Source: Planctomycetota bacterium
GTDB lineage: Bacteria > Planctomycetota > JAPUJT01
NCBI GenBank assembly: GCA_027296055.1
Contig: JAPUJT010000066.1
Location: 1 to 64,000 of the forward strand
DNA length: 64,000 nucleotides
Direction: 5' to 3'
Below are positions 1 to 8,192 of the stretch, piece by piece. The notes beneath the pieces are model-generated. The model worked only from the letters and a program-made list of their open reading frames with translations. It was not told the DNA's origin and did not search any database. Each line of letters begins with the position of its first letter. The stretch's first letter is position 1. A program made the position numbers and the translations under genes.

Positions 1-319
1 AGACCGGATCTCCAGGCGGCCCCCTCTTGGCGCGAGCAGGTCCCCGGAGCATAGACACCGTTTCTCTGCGTGCTAGAGAGGAAATATTGTTCGCCGTCAA
101 GAATTCCGTCATGGGAAGCCGCCTGCAGCCACAGAATGCCCTTACGACGGGCCGCTCCGAATCACAGGAAACTCGCCCACGGCCGCCTCGGGGTCTATGG
201 CGGGTTTACGGGCGCATTCCAGGGGGAGTACGGGCTTTCGCGTGCCGCGATGCACCATAGCTCCTCGCAAGGCACCCTGTGCTCTTGACATGGCCAACTG
301 AACCCCCCAAATTGTCCCC
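1..319. other. Left-edge stretch without a supported gene
   Basis: Short open frames exist on both strands here, but none has a recognisable domain, a good ribosome binding site and a plausible composition together. No tRNA, repeat array or terminator was seen. The segment may hold the promoter of the FRG gene that starts at 320. Confidence 0.5.
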
Positions 320-1213
320 ATGAGTGAACCTCTCCCAACTTCTAAGGATCTGTTCGCTTCAGACGAAGGCATTGCAGATTGGAAGTTCTCCGACGATGAC
401 AAGATCCTTCATGTACAGATGACCGGCTGGCGGAGCCTACTTCGCCTTTTCACTGCCATCCATGGGCAACTGAGCGATTTCGTCTGGAGGGGTCAAAGGA
501 GTGCACGCGAGAGTCTACTTTCCGTCTTAGACCGTGGGATCCCAGACTTTAAAGTCTTTGGAGATCTCACCCAGCCCCTGACTGAGATGTACCGGACGGA
601 TCGGCTAGAGAAGTTCAAGGATGCGGCTCTCGGTTTGCGCGGGTCCAATCCGCGCGACCTCCACGATGTTGAGTGGTGGGCACTCGGCCGACACTACGGT
701 CTAGAGAGTCCCCTCCTGGATTGGACTAGATCTCCAATGATCGCGCTCTTCTTCGCGTTCTTGAAGGAGACCAAGAGAAAGGCCGATGAGGACAAGCCAC
801 CGCCACGGGGCGTATTTGGCCTAAACTCAAGGTGGTTTCCCAAGTGGCCCGATCGGGAGGCTAAGACTCGCAAAGACAAACTGCTTGTACAGACAGACAA
901 GCTGACGATCGTGACGCCTAGAACCGATGAGAACCGCAACTTGGTGAGTCAGGCAGGCTTGTTCACACTTGCGCCCGTGGGGGTATCCGTGGAGGAGCTC
1001 GTTGCCAAAGTTGTTCCTCCTAAGTCGTACCTGCCTTATCAGCAGCCGGGGCTCATCATGATGGAAATACCCGACGGGGCCAGAGACGAGGCCAGGGAGG
1101 GTTGCCTAACGGCGCTATCCAAGATGAACATCACGACTCTTGCCCTTTTTCCCGACCTATACGGTGCTGCAGAGTACTGCAATATGAAGGCACGCCTGCT
1201 CTACTTGACGTGA
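320..1213 (+). CDS. FRG domain-containing protein
   Basis: A 297-residue protein with the FRG domain in its N-terminal half. The signature appears as FVWRGQ (residues 54-59) and HYGLESPLLDWT (about 125-136), followed by the hydrophobic IALFFAF helix. The remaining ~150 residues are unassigned. FRG domains (named for a Phe-Arg-Gly motif; W-R-G here) are widespread, of unproven biochemical role, and common near phage-defence and mobile genes. No signal peptide or membrane segment is visible, so the protein is probably cytoplasmic. It lies in accessory DNA with DUF4062, KAP and toxin-antitoxin genes, so a defence role is plausible but is inference. The ATG at 320 is the most upstream good start. 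Confidence 0.85.
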   Translation: MSEPLPTSKDLFASDEGIADWKFSDDDKILHVQMTGWRSLLRLFTAIHGQLSDFVWRGQRSARESLLSVLDRGIPDFKVFGDLTQPLTEMYRTDRLEKFKDAALGLRGSNPRDLHDVEWWALGRHYGLESPLLDWTRSPMIALFFAFLKETKRKADEDKPPPRGVFGLNSRWFPKWPDREAKTRKDKLLVQTDKLTIVTPRTDENRNLVSQAGLFTLAPVGVSVEELVAKVVPPKSYLPYQQPGLIMMEIPDGARDEAREGCLTALSKMNITTLALFPDLYGAAEYCNMKARLLYLT

Positions 1214-1331
1214 ATTGCGGTGCCGCGTGTCTCCTCCAGGGGAAGAGCCCGCGACCCCGAGCCGAACGGAACCAGCCTTTGGTGTGCTGACTCGGGGCCG
1301 CGAACCTACTATTCAGTATCCAGCATGGCGA

Positions 1332-2945
1332 TCAATGGAAGCGCCAGAGCGCCATGTCGCCCCCGCCGCTCACGCCCGCGACAAGGACCCGCTCGCAAGC
1401 ATCCAAGATGAGGGCCCACCCACGGGCGTCATCATGGGACACGAACCCCCCGGATCCAAAAGAGGGATCCGGATTCCCGTTCGAATCGAACGCCCAGAGG
1501 ATCATGTCGCGGGGGCCGACTGGTCTGGCCCCTCTACCCGCAACGTAGATTCGACCGAGAGCATCGACCGCGATCCCTCGACACTCCGCCGGGAGCCCCG
1601 CGGGGCTGACCTCATTGACGATGCCCCCAGTCCCGAAGGAAACTTCAGGGGTCCCCGTGTCGTCGTAGGCCCAGATGGTCATCTCGAGATCACCCGTTCC
1701 GCTGTTGATTGAGGATCCCGCAACCAGAATCCGTCCCGTGCTTTCGATAGTGACGGCATCTCCTATCGCGCTCTGCCCGGGGATGAGGTAGACCGCAACG
1801 CCCGCCGAGCCAAAGCTCGAATCGATATTTCCGACAGAGTCGAACCGCCAAACGATCATGGCGTTGGCCACCACCCCGCCGGTTCCCTGGCCCGCCACCA
1901 CGATTCGATTTGCGGAATCGATGGTGAGATCGAAGCCCCGTTCGTCGGGACCACCGGCCGCGCCATCATGGGAGACGAATCCGCCCGAACCGAAGGTGCC
2001 ATCGGGCGTCCCATCCGGCATGTACCGCCAGATCGCTATGTCAATGTCTGTCCCGTTGTCGCGGAGTCCTGCAACTACGATCTTGCCCGTCTGGTCGATC
2101 TCCACAGCGTACCCTATGGCAGTTGCTCCCCCCGCCCCGGGCTCAGTTACGATTCCGCCAGCACCGAACGATGGATCCAGCACGCCCGCGTCGTCGTAGC
2201 ACCAGACAACCATCCAGGTCGACCCGGAAGAGAAACTGTGCCCCGTGACGTAGATGCGCCCCGACGAGTCCACGGCAATGTCACGGCCAACATCGTCATT
2301 ATTTCCGCCCGCCGCGTTCCCGTGGATCACAACCCCGCTCTGGCCGAAGGTCGCGTCGAGGTACCCATTCGACTCGTACCTCCAAATCGCCATTTCGTCG
2401 TCAGCAGGTCCGCGACTGTACCCTGCCACGAGGATCCGCCCCGCCTGATCCGCGGTGATTCCGTAGCCCACATCGGCCCCGTAGCCGAGGGCCGCGCTGT
2501 CGTGCGTCACCCATCCCTGGCCGCCGAAGGAGGGATCGAGGATGCCGCGGTTGTAAGGCGTGGCGGATGCTTCGGTGACGGAGATGGTGCTCTCACCGGA
2601 CGAGTTGACGGCTGAAACGACGTAGTAGTGCATCGTCCCGTTGTCGAGGCACTCGTGCACGAAGGGTGGAGCGAAGACGGGAATCGGGTTACCGTTCGCC
2701 TGGGTCACGCCGGGACTCGAGGACCAGTAGACGACGTAGCTCGTTGCCACCGGGACGAAACTCCAATCGAGTAGCACCTGGCCGGATCCCGGCGAGGAGG
2801 CCATGAGGCCGGTCGGCGCCGGGGGCGGGGAGCCACCTCCCTGGGTGATGACCGTCGTCTTTTCGTCCTTCCCGCAGCCGGAGATGACGAGGGCGAACAG
2901 GATCAGACTGGCAGAGTACACCGCGTGCCTGGGGAGCGGAGACAT
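1332..2945 (-). CDS. Lipoprotein with fibronectin III domain and seven delta-60 repeats
   Basis: A 537-residue predicted lipoprotein. The N-terminus has a positively charged start, a hydrophobic stretch and the lipobox VISGC near residue 24. A fibronectin type III-like domain (about 45-130) follows. Then come seven delta-60 repeats, each with a LDPSFGxxG-type motif and a D-x-x-x-R-I-x-V-A-G motif. Seven repeats fit one seven-bladed beta-propeller. GGGAGG lies 7 nt before the ATG. It is a clear paralogue of the protein at 30978-32906, so this gene resembles the host gene set even though it sits among accessory genes. It probably acts at the cell surface; ligand unknown. Confidence 0.85.
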   Translation of the reverse strand: MSPLPRHAVYSASLILFALVISGCGKDEKTTVITQGGGSPPPAPTGLMASSPGSGQVLLDWSFVPVATSYVVYWSSSPGVTQANGNPIPVFAPPFVHECLDNGTMHYYVVSAVNSSGESTISVTEASATPYNRGILDPSFGGQGWVTHDSAALGYGADVGYGITADQAGRILVAGYSRGPADDEMAIWRYESNGYLDATFGQSGVVIHGNAAGGNNDDVGRDIAVDSSGRIYVTGHSFSSGSTWMVVWCYDDAGVLDPSFGAGGIVTEPGAGGATAIGYAVEIDQTGKIVVAGLRDNGTDIDIAIWRYMPDGTPDGTFGSGGFVSHDGAAGGPDERGFDLTIDSANRIVVAGQGTGGVVANAMIVWRFDSVGNIDSSFGSAGVAVYLIPGQSAIGDAVTIESTGRILVAGSSINSGTGDLEMTIWAYDDTGTPEVSFGTGGIVNEVSPAGLPAECRGIAVDALGRIYVAGRGARPVGPRDMILWAFDSNGNPDPSFGSGGFVSHDDARGWALILDACERVLVAGVSGGGDMALWRFH

Positions 2946-3250
2946 GGCAATCCTCCCTTTCCAGATCTTGAATTGACGATGGGGACTCTCGAACGACCGG
3001 ATGGTAGGCGGGGCCGGGGGCCGAGGTCAGGGGGAGCCTCGACCTCCAGAAGCTGCCAATCCCCCTCTTCAGCTCCCGACCTTACAGACTTGCCCGGCGG
3101 TGCTTGCGGGGACCCCCGGCCGCGCCTATCCTCTTCTCCCCCAGGCCATGGAAAGCGCCCCTGCGAATTCGGTCTCTCGGCGATTAGCAGGCGGCCGGAA
3201 CTAGCGAGCCGAGACTCAAGGCGGCGAGAAGAATATCTCGCCGAATTCGG
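2946..3250. other. Divergent intergenic region
   Basis: 305 bp between the delta-60 lipoprotein (leftward) and the DUF4062 gene (rightward). It must hold the promoters of both. Short frames cross it but none is supported. The GGGAGG at about 2953-2958 (read on the minus strand) is the ribosome binding site of the lipoprotein. Confidence 0.45.
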
Positions 3251-4423
3251 ATGGAAAAACCAGGCGTGATGGTGAGTTCTACCCTATATGACTTGAGGCA
3301 GATCCGCGCTGATCTTGAGCAATTCGTGGATTCGGAACTAGGCTACAGAGCCCTCCTATCCGAGTTTCCCTCATTTCCCGTCGACCCTGACAAGAGTGCG
3401 GTTGAGAACTGCCGTAAGCGGGTGGAGGAGGATGCCGACATCATGATTCTGTTAGTCGGTGGACGATATGGCTCCATCGACAAGAGAACGGAGAAGTCCA
3501 TTACCAACCTCGAGTACCTCGAGGCACGGCAGAAGCGAATCCCGGTTTATGTCTTCATAGACAAGCAGATCCTCTCTATCCTCCCGGTTTGGAAGAAGAA
3601 CCCGGAGAGCGATTACTCCGGGCAAGTCGACACACCGAAGCTATTCGAATTCATCGAGAGCGTACGCTCCGCGGAGAGTGTTTGGACTTTTCCGTTTGAG
3701 ATAGCTCAAGACGTCATAGGCACGCTAAGGATTCAGCTAGCCTACCTGGTTCGTGAGGGACTCGATTTGCGTCGCCGACTTTCTGGAATAGGCATTCCCG
3801 CGTCATTTGAGCGGCTCGGCCCGGCTGCACTCCGCCTCGCTCTTGAGAAATCGCTAGCCTGGGAATACCTGCTCTACCTTCAGGTTTGGCAGGATGAAGT
3901 TCAGAGACGCTCGGCCTTATTCAAGGAATTCGAGGCTGGTCTGCGGATAGGGGATTCTGAGCCCGTATCCCCAGAGTCTGCGCCACAATGGTTTGGCGCG
4001 CGAGTTCGTGAGTTGGAGGGTCTGATAGATTCGGCCAATCAGATTATCAAGGTCTCCGCTCCAGAGGCCTTTGGTGAGCCGGGTAAAGCCGGGGATGAAG
4101 AAGCCATCATTTGGTCTTCCGTCAAGCTAGGCGACATCTATGAGGCCGCGATTAACTGGGCTCAGCGTATTCGGAGAGCTTCGGTTTCTGAGCCGTTCAC
4201 CAACACTGCGGTGGAGATGGTGCCATTTCCGGGTTCCCTACTCGAGCGCTTTCAGAACTTCCCGAAGGAGAGTATCGACGTAATACTGAGTGCTATTCCT
4301 AACGCCTCAAAAGAGAATTTCCAAGACATCAGGATGACACTCACAATTGAGCTCGAAAATGTCGAAGCTTATGAGAGAGCAGCGAGTGAAGGCAGGCGAC
4401 GATTCGAGGCTGGCGATTACTAG
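3251..4423 (+). CDS. DUF4062 domain-containing protein
   Basis: A 390-residue protein with an N-terminal DUF4062 domain (about 5-105). Diagnostic features are MVSSTLYDLRQIRADL at the start, the central FPVDPDKSAVENCRKRVEEDADIMILLVGGRYG and then SITNLEYLEARQKRIPVYVFI. This domain resembles a TIR-like Rossmann fold and often sits at the N-terminus of defence or signalling NTPases. Here the C-terminal ~270 residues are helical-looking and unassigned; no P-loop is seen. A later in-frame ATG at 3269 is an alternative start. The gene converges with the toxin-antitoxin pair. A role in phage defence is inferred from context only. Confidence 0.85.
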   Translation: MEKPGVMVSSTLYDLRQIRADLEQFVDSELGYRALLSEFPSFPVDPDKSAVENCRKRVEEDADIMILLVGGRYGSIDKRTEKSITNLEYLEARQKRIPVYVFIDKQILSILPVWKKNPESDYSGQVDTPKLFEFIESVRSAESVWTFPFEIAQDVIGTLRIQLAYLVREGLDLRRRLSGIGIPASFERLGPAALRLALEKSLAWEYLLYLQVWQDEVQRRSALFKEFEAGLRIGDSEPVSPESAPQWFGARVRELEGLIDSANQIIKVSAPEAFGEPGKAGDEEAIIWSSVKLGDIYEAAINWAQRIRRASVSEPFTNTAVEMVPFPGSLLERFQNFPKESIDVILSAIPNASKENFQDIRMTLTIELENVEAYERAASEGRRRFEAGDY

Positions 4424-4581
4424 CTGTCGGGTGGAGATGCGACTATGCAGGCAGGGCGCTTGGCTGGATTCCCAACTTGGCTAGACGCCTCCACGAGGAC
4501 CATCCGGCCTTGAGAGTCAGGCGACAGGTCGGACGACCTCATTCCGTGTCGGCCTCCGCCCGCAGGAGGGCCAAAGACCGT

Positions 4582-4600
4582 CCCCCAGTGCCCTTGGGGG
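4582..4600. terminator. GC hairpin between convergent genes
   Basis: CCCCCA and TGGGGG pair around a 7-nt loop in the 193-bp gap between the DUF4062 stop (4423) and the toxin-like stop (4617). There is no T-run, so it is at best a weak or bidirectional terminator. Confidence 0.3.
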
Positions 4601-4616
4601 GGCCCACCAGGCCGGC

Positions 4617-5027
4617 CTAGGTGGAACTCTCCATCGCCTCCTCAACGAACCGTTGCAGTTTGATGGGGGTGAACTCAGAGGCGATGTCTCCCTCCTGAAT
4701 CCTGCGAAGGAGATCCGGCGACGCTCGTTCCCCCCTAGAGTACATGCCCAGCCTCCTCATGGTCTGAAGCGCTACGGGCGCAAGGAGGCTGCCTCGACGA
4801 TAGGCGATCACTGTGGGATCGTGGACAGCAGGATGCTCCTGTGGCTGGATCTCACAGGCTTCGTCGCACCCTTCGCGCTTCGTCGTGAAATTGAAGATCA
4901 CGACACTCCCATCCTCGGTCGGGCGAGACGCTACGATCCACGGATGTCTAGGGCTACCGGGATTGAGGTTGTAGAAAATGTCGCCGGGGCTCAGGTCGAT
5001 TGGCGATTGAGCAGATCCAGGAGCCAT
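4617..5027 (-). CDS. Putative toxin partner of a Panacea-type antitoxin (small beta-barrel-like protein)
   Basis: A 136-residue protein with a MazF/PemK-like look. It opens with a PGDIFYNLN motif (about 14-22), then HPWIVASRP, the hydrophobic strand VVIFNFTT, a CDEAC cysteine pair and a HPAVHDPTVIAYRRGSLL segment. Its start lies inside the end of the upstream antitoxin gene, a 37-nt overlap that implies translational coupling. Genes in this second position next to Panacea/SocA antitoxins are often toxins of varied folds. The toxic activity and the fold are inferences from order and motif pattern. No signal peptide is seen. An alternative is a plain conserved hypothetical protein. Confidence 0.65.
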   Translation of the reverse strand: MAPGSAQSPIDLSPGDIFYNLNPGSPRHPWIVASRPTEDGSVVIFNFTTKREGCDEACEIQPQEHPAVHDPTVIAYRRGSLLAPVALQTMRRLGMYSRGERASPDLLRRIQEGDIASEFTPIKLQRFVEEAMESST

Positions 5028-5548
5028 GCCTCTTCCGCATCTCGAGTGATTCTAGCGATCTCGACCTCGGGTTTCCCTTCCTTCCTGAGGACGTCAGCCG
5101 GATCGATAGGCAAGGAGGAGCCCTCGGGATCGGTCCACTCAGGCAGAAGATGAGTCAGTTCGACGAGCGCCCACTTGTCCAGATTCCCGTACCGCTCGTC
5201 AATCTCATCCAGGACTCGGAGTTCGTAGCGGGACAGCTCGTCTGGATCGAGCGCCTCGCCAACGAGTTCAACGTCGTAGTCGTGAGGTTCGGAGATGTAC
5301 TCGTACCAAGGTGTGGTGGGTTCACTCTTCCCGAGATTGATGGTGCCTAGCACTCGGCTGAGGACGGGGCCGTAGGACATGGACACCCATCGATCTCCCG
5401 TGATGGGTGTACCGGTCTCGACCAAGGCCCGCCTGTCCGCAAAGTACAGGAGCTTCAGCAGGACCATGTAGCTGAGCTTCCCGTCATGCCTGGCGAGTAG
5501 ATAGGCCGAGGCCTGGGCAGCCTTGCGCTCGTTGTACACGAATCTCAT
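4991..5548 (-). CDS. Panacea/SocA-type antitoxin domain protein (DUF4065-like)
   Basis: A 185-residue protein matching the Panacea/SocA (GepA-like) family. It starts with the helix MRFVYNERKAAQASAYLL and has the hallmark KLLYFADRRALVETG (32-46) and the GDRWVSMSYGPVLSRV segment. A charged C-terminal helix follows. The ATG at 5548 fits the family N-terminus; an upstream non-ATG start would only add eight Gly-rich residues. Family members neutralise co-encoded toxins or act as proteolytic adaptors. The gene is first in a two-gene unit whose second gene overlaps it by 37 nt. Confidence 0.8.
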   Translation of the reverse strand: MRFVYNERKAAQASAYLLARHDGKLSYMVLLKLLYFADRRALVETGTPITGDRWVSMSYGPVLSRVLGTINLGKSEPTTPWYEYISEPHDYDVELVGEALDPDELSRYELRVLDEIDERYGNLDKWALVELTHLLPEWTDPEGSSLPIDPADVLRKEGKPEVEIARITRDAEEAWLLDLLNRQST

Positions 5549-5767
5549 GTCAGTGCCGCCCCCCCCCTGCAACCTAGAATACGAGAGAGGACCGACTCTC
5601 GCAAGCCTGCCGGGGCCCCGCCCTCCTGCCCCTCGAACTCCTCAGACAGACTGTCGTCCTCCTCCGAATCGACGAGCACTGCTCTCGAAGACTCATTTCT
5701 TTGCCTCTAGCCCCCAGCGCCTCCAGCCTTGAACGGCAGTTAGACCACGAAATCTCAGCCAAAAGGG

Positions 5768-5932
5768 ATGCTGCCGAAGAGGGTGAAAAATCTCCGTCTG
5801 TCGAGTAAGCTCTTGGAGACCCGCCGTCCGATCACCTATGACGAAGCGATCCGGCGTCTTGACGAGAGGCGGGCGGGGATGGTGGGTGGGGCAAGTGTGG
5901 ACCGAGACGGGACAGGGGGGAACGGGGCGTGA
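5768..5932 (+). CDS. Possible small basic protein coupled to the downstream membrane protein
   Basis: A 54-codon frame beginning MLPKRVKNLRLSSKLLETRR. Its TGA at 5930-5932 overlaps the GTG start (5929) of the next gene in a GTGA arrangement, the usual sign of translational coupling. The first ~38 residues look like a basic amphipathic helix; the end is Gly-rich. No family is recognised. The Shine-Dalgarno sequence is poor (AAGGG directly abuts the ATG). The rest of the gap from 5549 to 5767 shows nothing I can support. Confidence 0.35.
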   Translation: MLPKRVKNLRLSSKLLETRRPITYDEAIRRLDERRAGMVGGASVDRDGTGGNGA

Positions 5933-6459
5933 CAGCCGAACGGGTCAATACGATCGTCGCGGTCGCCGCGTGCGTCGTGGCGATCCTCGCGCTGGCGCTC
6001 ACCTTGTTTCAGGCACACGCCACTCGCTGCCATAATCGCCTCACCGTGCGGCCCAACTTCATATTTGAGACTGGGCTGACTGACGATCGCAGCGGATGGG
6101 GGCTGTGCATCCTGAACGGAGGCCTTGGACCTGGGATAGTAAAGGGTGGGTCGTTCGTTGCCGAAGGAAGGGAGTTTGAGGATCTGAGCATTGAGTCCAT
6201 GCAGGACGCTCTTGCCTTGGTTGATTCCGAAGGCTCCGGGATTATGGGCTGGTTCAGGCAGGACGACGTCATTCTAGCAGGCGAGAGGTTTTGGATTTCA
6301 CGGGTGAAGGCCACCTTTCAGTCTACTAAACCGCAGATTGAGCTCGAGCGTGAGCTCAAGAAAATCCAGATCAAGATCTATTACGAGTCAGTCTACGGCG
6401 AGAAATTCGTGGCGTCGTGGGTCGGTGAAGACCCGACCTTGAAGCGGGCAGGCCCATAA
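5929..6459 (+). CDS. Small membrane-anchored hypothetical protein
   Basis: A 176-residue protein with one N-terminal transmembrane segment (about 6-27) followed by HNRLTVRPNF, then a soluble domain with strand-rich, Gly-rich stretches (GWGLCILNGGLGPGIVKGG). The 'HNRLxVRP' segment after one membrane helix recurs in small uncharacterised proteins of many bacteria; no function is assigned. The GTG start is set by the GTGA overlap with the preceding 54-codon frame. It lies in the accessory block between the toxin-antitoxin pair and a transposase remnant. Confidence 0.6.
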   Translation: MTAERVNTIVAVAACVVAILALALTLFQAHATRCHNRLTVRPNFIFETGLTDDRSGWGLCILNGGLGPGIVKGGSFVAEGREFEDLSIESMQDALALVDSEGSGIMGWFRQDDVILAGERFWISRVKATFQSTKPQIELERELKKIQIKIYYESVYGEKFVASWVGEDPTLKRAGP

Positions 6460-6524
6460 GAGTCGGGCCAAACTGGAAGATGATCCCCGTCGCCCACCCG
6501 GACGACGTGTGGGGGTAGAGGAAC

Positions 6525-6911
6525 GTGCCGAAGAAGGTGAAGTGGACCGAAATCGATGGGGAGAAGGCGGAGGCGCTTCTGGCCGACACGACCACTCCCG
6601 GGGGGGTCCGCGGCGTAGATCCGAAGTTCATTCCAGACACCTTCCTCAATAGCATGACAGGGGTCTGTTCCTACTATGTCAGCGAAGCTATGGTTCGGCA
6701 GACCCTGTCGGACGGGAAGGTCGTGAAGGGGGAGTTCCTCCTGGCTCGAGACAATCCGACGTTGATGAAGCACAACAGGTACATGTTCACGGAGAGCGGA
6801 CAGAAGGTGCTCTTTACCGCGCTTCCGCACGGCTTTGGGCACCACTGGAAACTGGGGAAGCCGGTCGAGGTTAGCTCGTTGTTCCACCACGGACCATACC
6901 CGGACAAGTAG
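6525..6911 (+). CDS. Hypothetical protein
   Basis: A 128-residue protein starting at GTG 6525, with AGAGGAA just upstream. No family was recognised. It is soluble, with aromatic and His-rich patches near the end (HGFGHHWKLGKP and SSLFHHGPYPD). The composition looks coding and no strong opposite-strand frame competes. It sits immediately before a transposase fragment, so it may be a passenger or a truncated gene. Confidence 0.45.
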   Translation: MPKKVKWTEIDGEKAEALLADTTTPGGVRGVDPKFIPDTFLNSMTGVCSYYVSEAMVRQTLSDGKVVKGEFLLARDNPTLMKHNRYMFTESGQKVLFTALPHGFGHHWKLGKPVEVSSLFHHGPYPDK

Positions 6912-6920
6912 TTTGGCTCG

Positions 6921-7085
6921 ATGACCCTCTCCACCTCCGCCGCCGCCCTCCTCGAGGCGCAGATTGCCTTGGGCTACTACTGGTACAATCTCGTCAAGCC
7001 CCACAAGAGCTTGGGCGGGCGGACTCCGGCGATGGCCTTGGGGGTGTGGGATGAGCCCTGGACGCTGGGGCGGCTAGTCGCGTGA
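6921..7085 (+). pseudogene. C-terminal remnant of a DDE transposase/integrase
   Basis: A 54-codon open segment contains YNLVKPHKSLGGRTPAMALG followed by VWDEPWTLGRL and a stop. The Y-N-x-x-x-P-H-x-S-L-x-G-x-T-P-A-M-A pattern is the conserved C-terminal tail of DDE-type transposases. The catalytic region (D, D and most of the E motif context) is absent upstream, so only the last ~50 residues remain. It marks an old insertion sequence in the accessory block. No terminal inverted repeats were found. Confidence 0.65.
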
Positions 7086-7098
7086 GGAGTTGATAGGT

Positions 7099-7215
7099 AT
7101 GGATTGGAAAAAGCTAGAGGCCACCCCGCGGGAAATGACAATCATCGTAGTCCTCGGCGTACTCTTGGGACTTGCCGCGCTATACGCGGCAGGGATGCTC
7201 AGGAACCCCTTTTGA
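7099..7215 (+). CDS. Small single-pass membrane protein (38 aa)
   Basis: A 38-residue frame starting at ATG 7099 with GAGGAG at 7084-7089, 9 nt upstream. It has a short charged N-terminus (MDWKKLEATPRE), one strong hydrophobic helix (IIVVLGVLLGLAALYAAGML) and a short RNPF tail. The good ribosome binding site and clean membrane-helix pattern support a real small gene. The ribosome binding site overlaps the stop of the transposase remnant. Function unknown; possibilities include a toxic or regulatory membrane peptide. Confidence 0.4.
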   Translation: MDWKKLEATPREMTIIVVLGVLLGLAALYAAGMLRNPF

Positions 7216-7520
7216 GGCGGCTCGCCGGATCACTACCCAATGGGGCCCCCGCCCCCCGAGCCACCTGCCACCTGATAAAATCCAGCCGTGGTGACGTACC
7301 TGCTGGTGCCTGTGGTGTCGAATGAGTCCCCCGGTACCCTGGCAGAACGTCGCTATGGGGCAAATGCAGGCCGTCAGAGGCGTCGCCTATGATCTCCCGT
7401 GGAAGCCGGGTCGAAGCCGGACCAGCGAACCCGAACCCCATGGGGCCAGACGAGGATAGCCGGGGAATGCATGCCGATCTTTACGCCTAGACGTGTGCTA
7501 CTTGAATTCAAGAAGACGCC
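7216..7520. other. Intergenic stretch with no supported gene
   Basis: 305 bp without a convincing frame, RNA or repeat. It separates the small membrane frame from the gene at 7521. Confidence 0.4.
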
Positions 7521-8027
7521 ATGAAACGTGGAGGCCATCCCAACTTCGATAGTGAGACGGGAGCGAGGAACGGCAAGCTAGGCGGCCTGCGGTCCGGCGA
7601 GACTCGTCGCCAACAGGCGGAGCAAAAGCGGGAGGACCTCAGGGAGAGGGCACGCTGCCCGCGCTGCGGGAGAACGGGCTCTAGGGCGTGTCGTTCTCAG
7701 CCGAGGGACGCGGCGGGCAGGTTCGTCTGTGGTGCTCCGAAGCCAAGGGAGAAGCTAGTGTTTCCGAAGCGGGCCCAGACGAGGCCCAAGCCTTCTCCAG
7801 ACCCGACGCCCCCGCCCGTGGCGCCTGCCCCGCCCAAACCGGAAGCCCCACCCGAGCCGCGGGTTCTCTACCTCGTGCCGATGAATGGGGTAAGCCTCAA
7901 CGACCGCGAGCTCAAATGGCAGTTCTTTGACAAAAGCTACTGGCCGCCCCGGCCGGAAGATGTCACGCAGCTTCTTGCTTCGGGATACGATGAGATCAGG
8001 TGGAGCGGAATGAAGTCGGAAGCCTAG
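7521..8027 (+). CDS. Hypothetical protein with Cys motif and proline-rich linker
   Basis: A 168-residue protein. The N-terminus is basic and Gly-rich (RNGKLGGLRSG). A CPRCGRTGSRAC segment near residue 47 gives a possible short zinc knuckle. A long proline-rich linker (about 90-115) follows, then a compact C-terminal module beginning RVLYLVPMNGVSLNDRELKW. No family is recognised. The layout (basic head, linker, small domain) would suit a nucleic-acid-associated adaptor, but that is speculation. Confidence 0.5.
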   Translation: MKRGGHPNFDSETGARNGKLGGLRSGETRRQQAEQKREDLRERARCPRCGRTGSRACRSQPRDAAGRFVCGAPKPREKLVFPKRAQTRPKPSPDPTPPPVAPAPPKPEAPPEPRVLYLVPMNGVSLNDRELKWQFFDKSYWPPRPEDVTQLLASGYDEIRWSGMKSEA

Positions 8028-8039
8028 GTAGACGAGGCC

Positions 8040-8192
8040 ATGCCCCCCGATATCAAAATCCCACAGTTCTTCAGACCGGGATCGTGGATAACCCTGAGGA
8101 AGTTCTGAAGGAACAGAATTCTCGGGCTGTCCTACGTATGGTTATTCATCGTACCAGTCGGTGCAAAGATACTGGAGAAGACGGAGAGTGTC
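8040..8192 (+). pseudogene. Decayed N-terminus of a small membrane protein
   Basis: One reading frame begins with ATG 8040 and reads MPPDIKIPQFFRPGSWITLR, then K-F and a TGA at 8106-8108. It continues without further stops through RNRILGLSYVWLFIVPVGAK and joins the next gene in frame. The second part is a typical membrane helix. The TGA stands where a tryptophan (TGG) would fit, so this looks like a single-base nonsense mutation. I see no SECIS-like hairpin after this UGA, so selenocysteine is unlikely. Confidence 0.4.

Noticed and set aside
1470-1500. TTCGAATC motif resembling a tRNA T-loop
   Set aside because: It lies in the delta-60 lipoprotein gene and no cloverleaf can be folded around it.
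8106-8108. Second selenocysteine UGA
   Set aside because: The context K-F-UGA-R-N fits Trp and there is no hairpin of SECIS type downstream.
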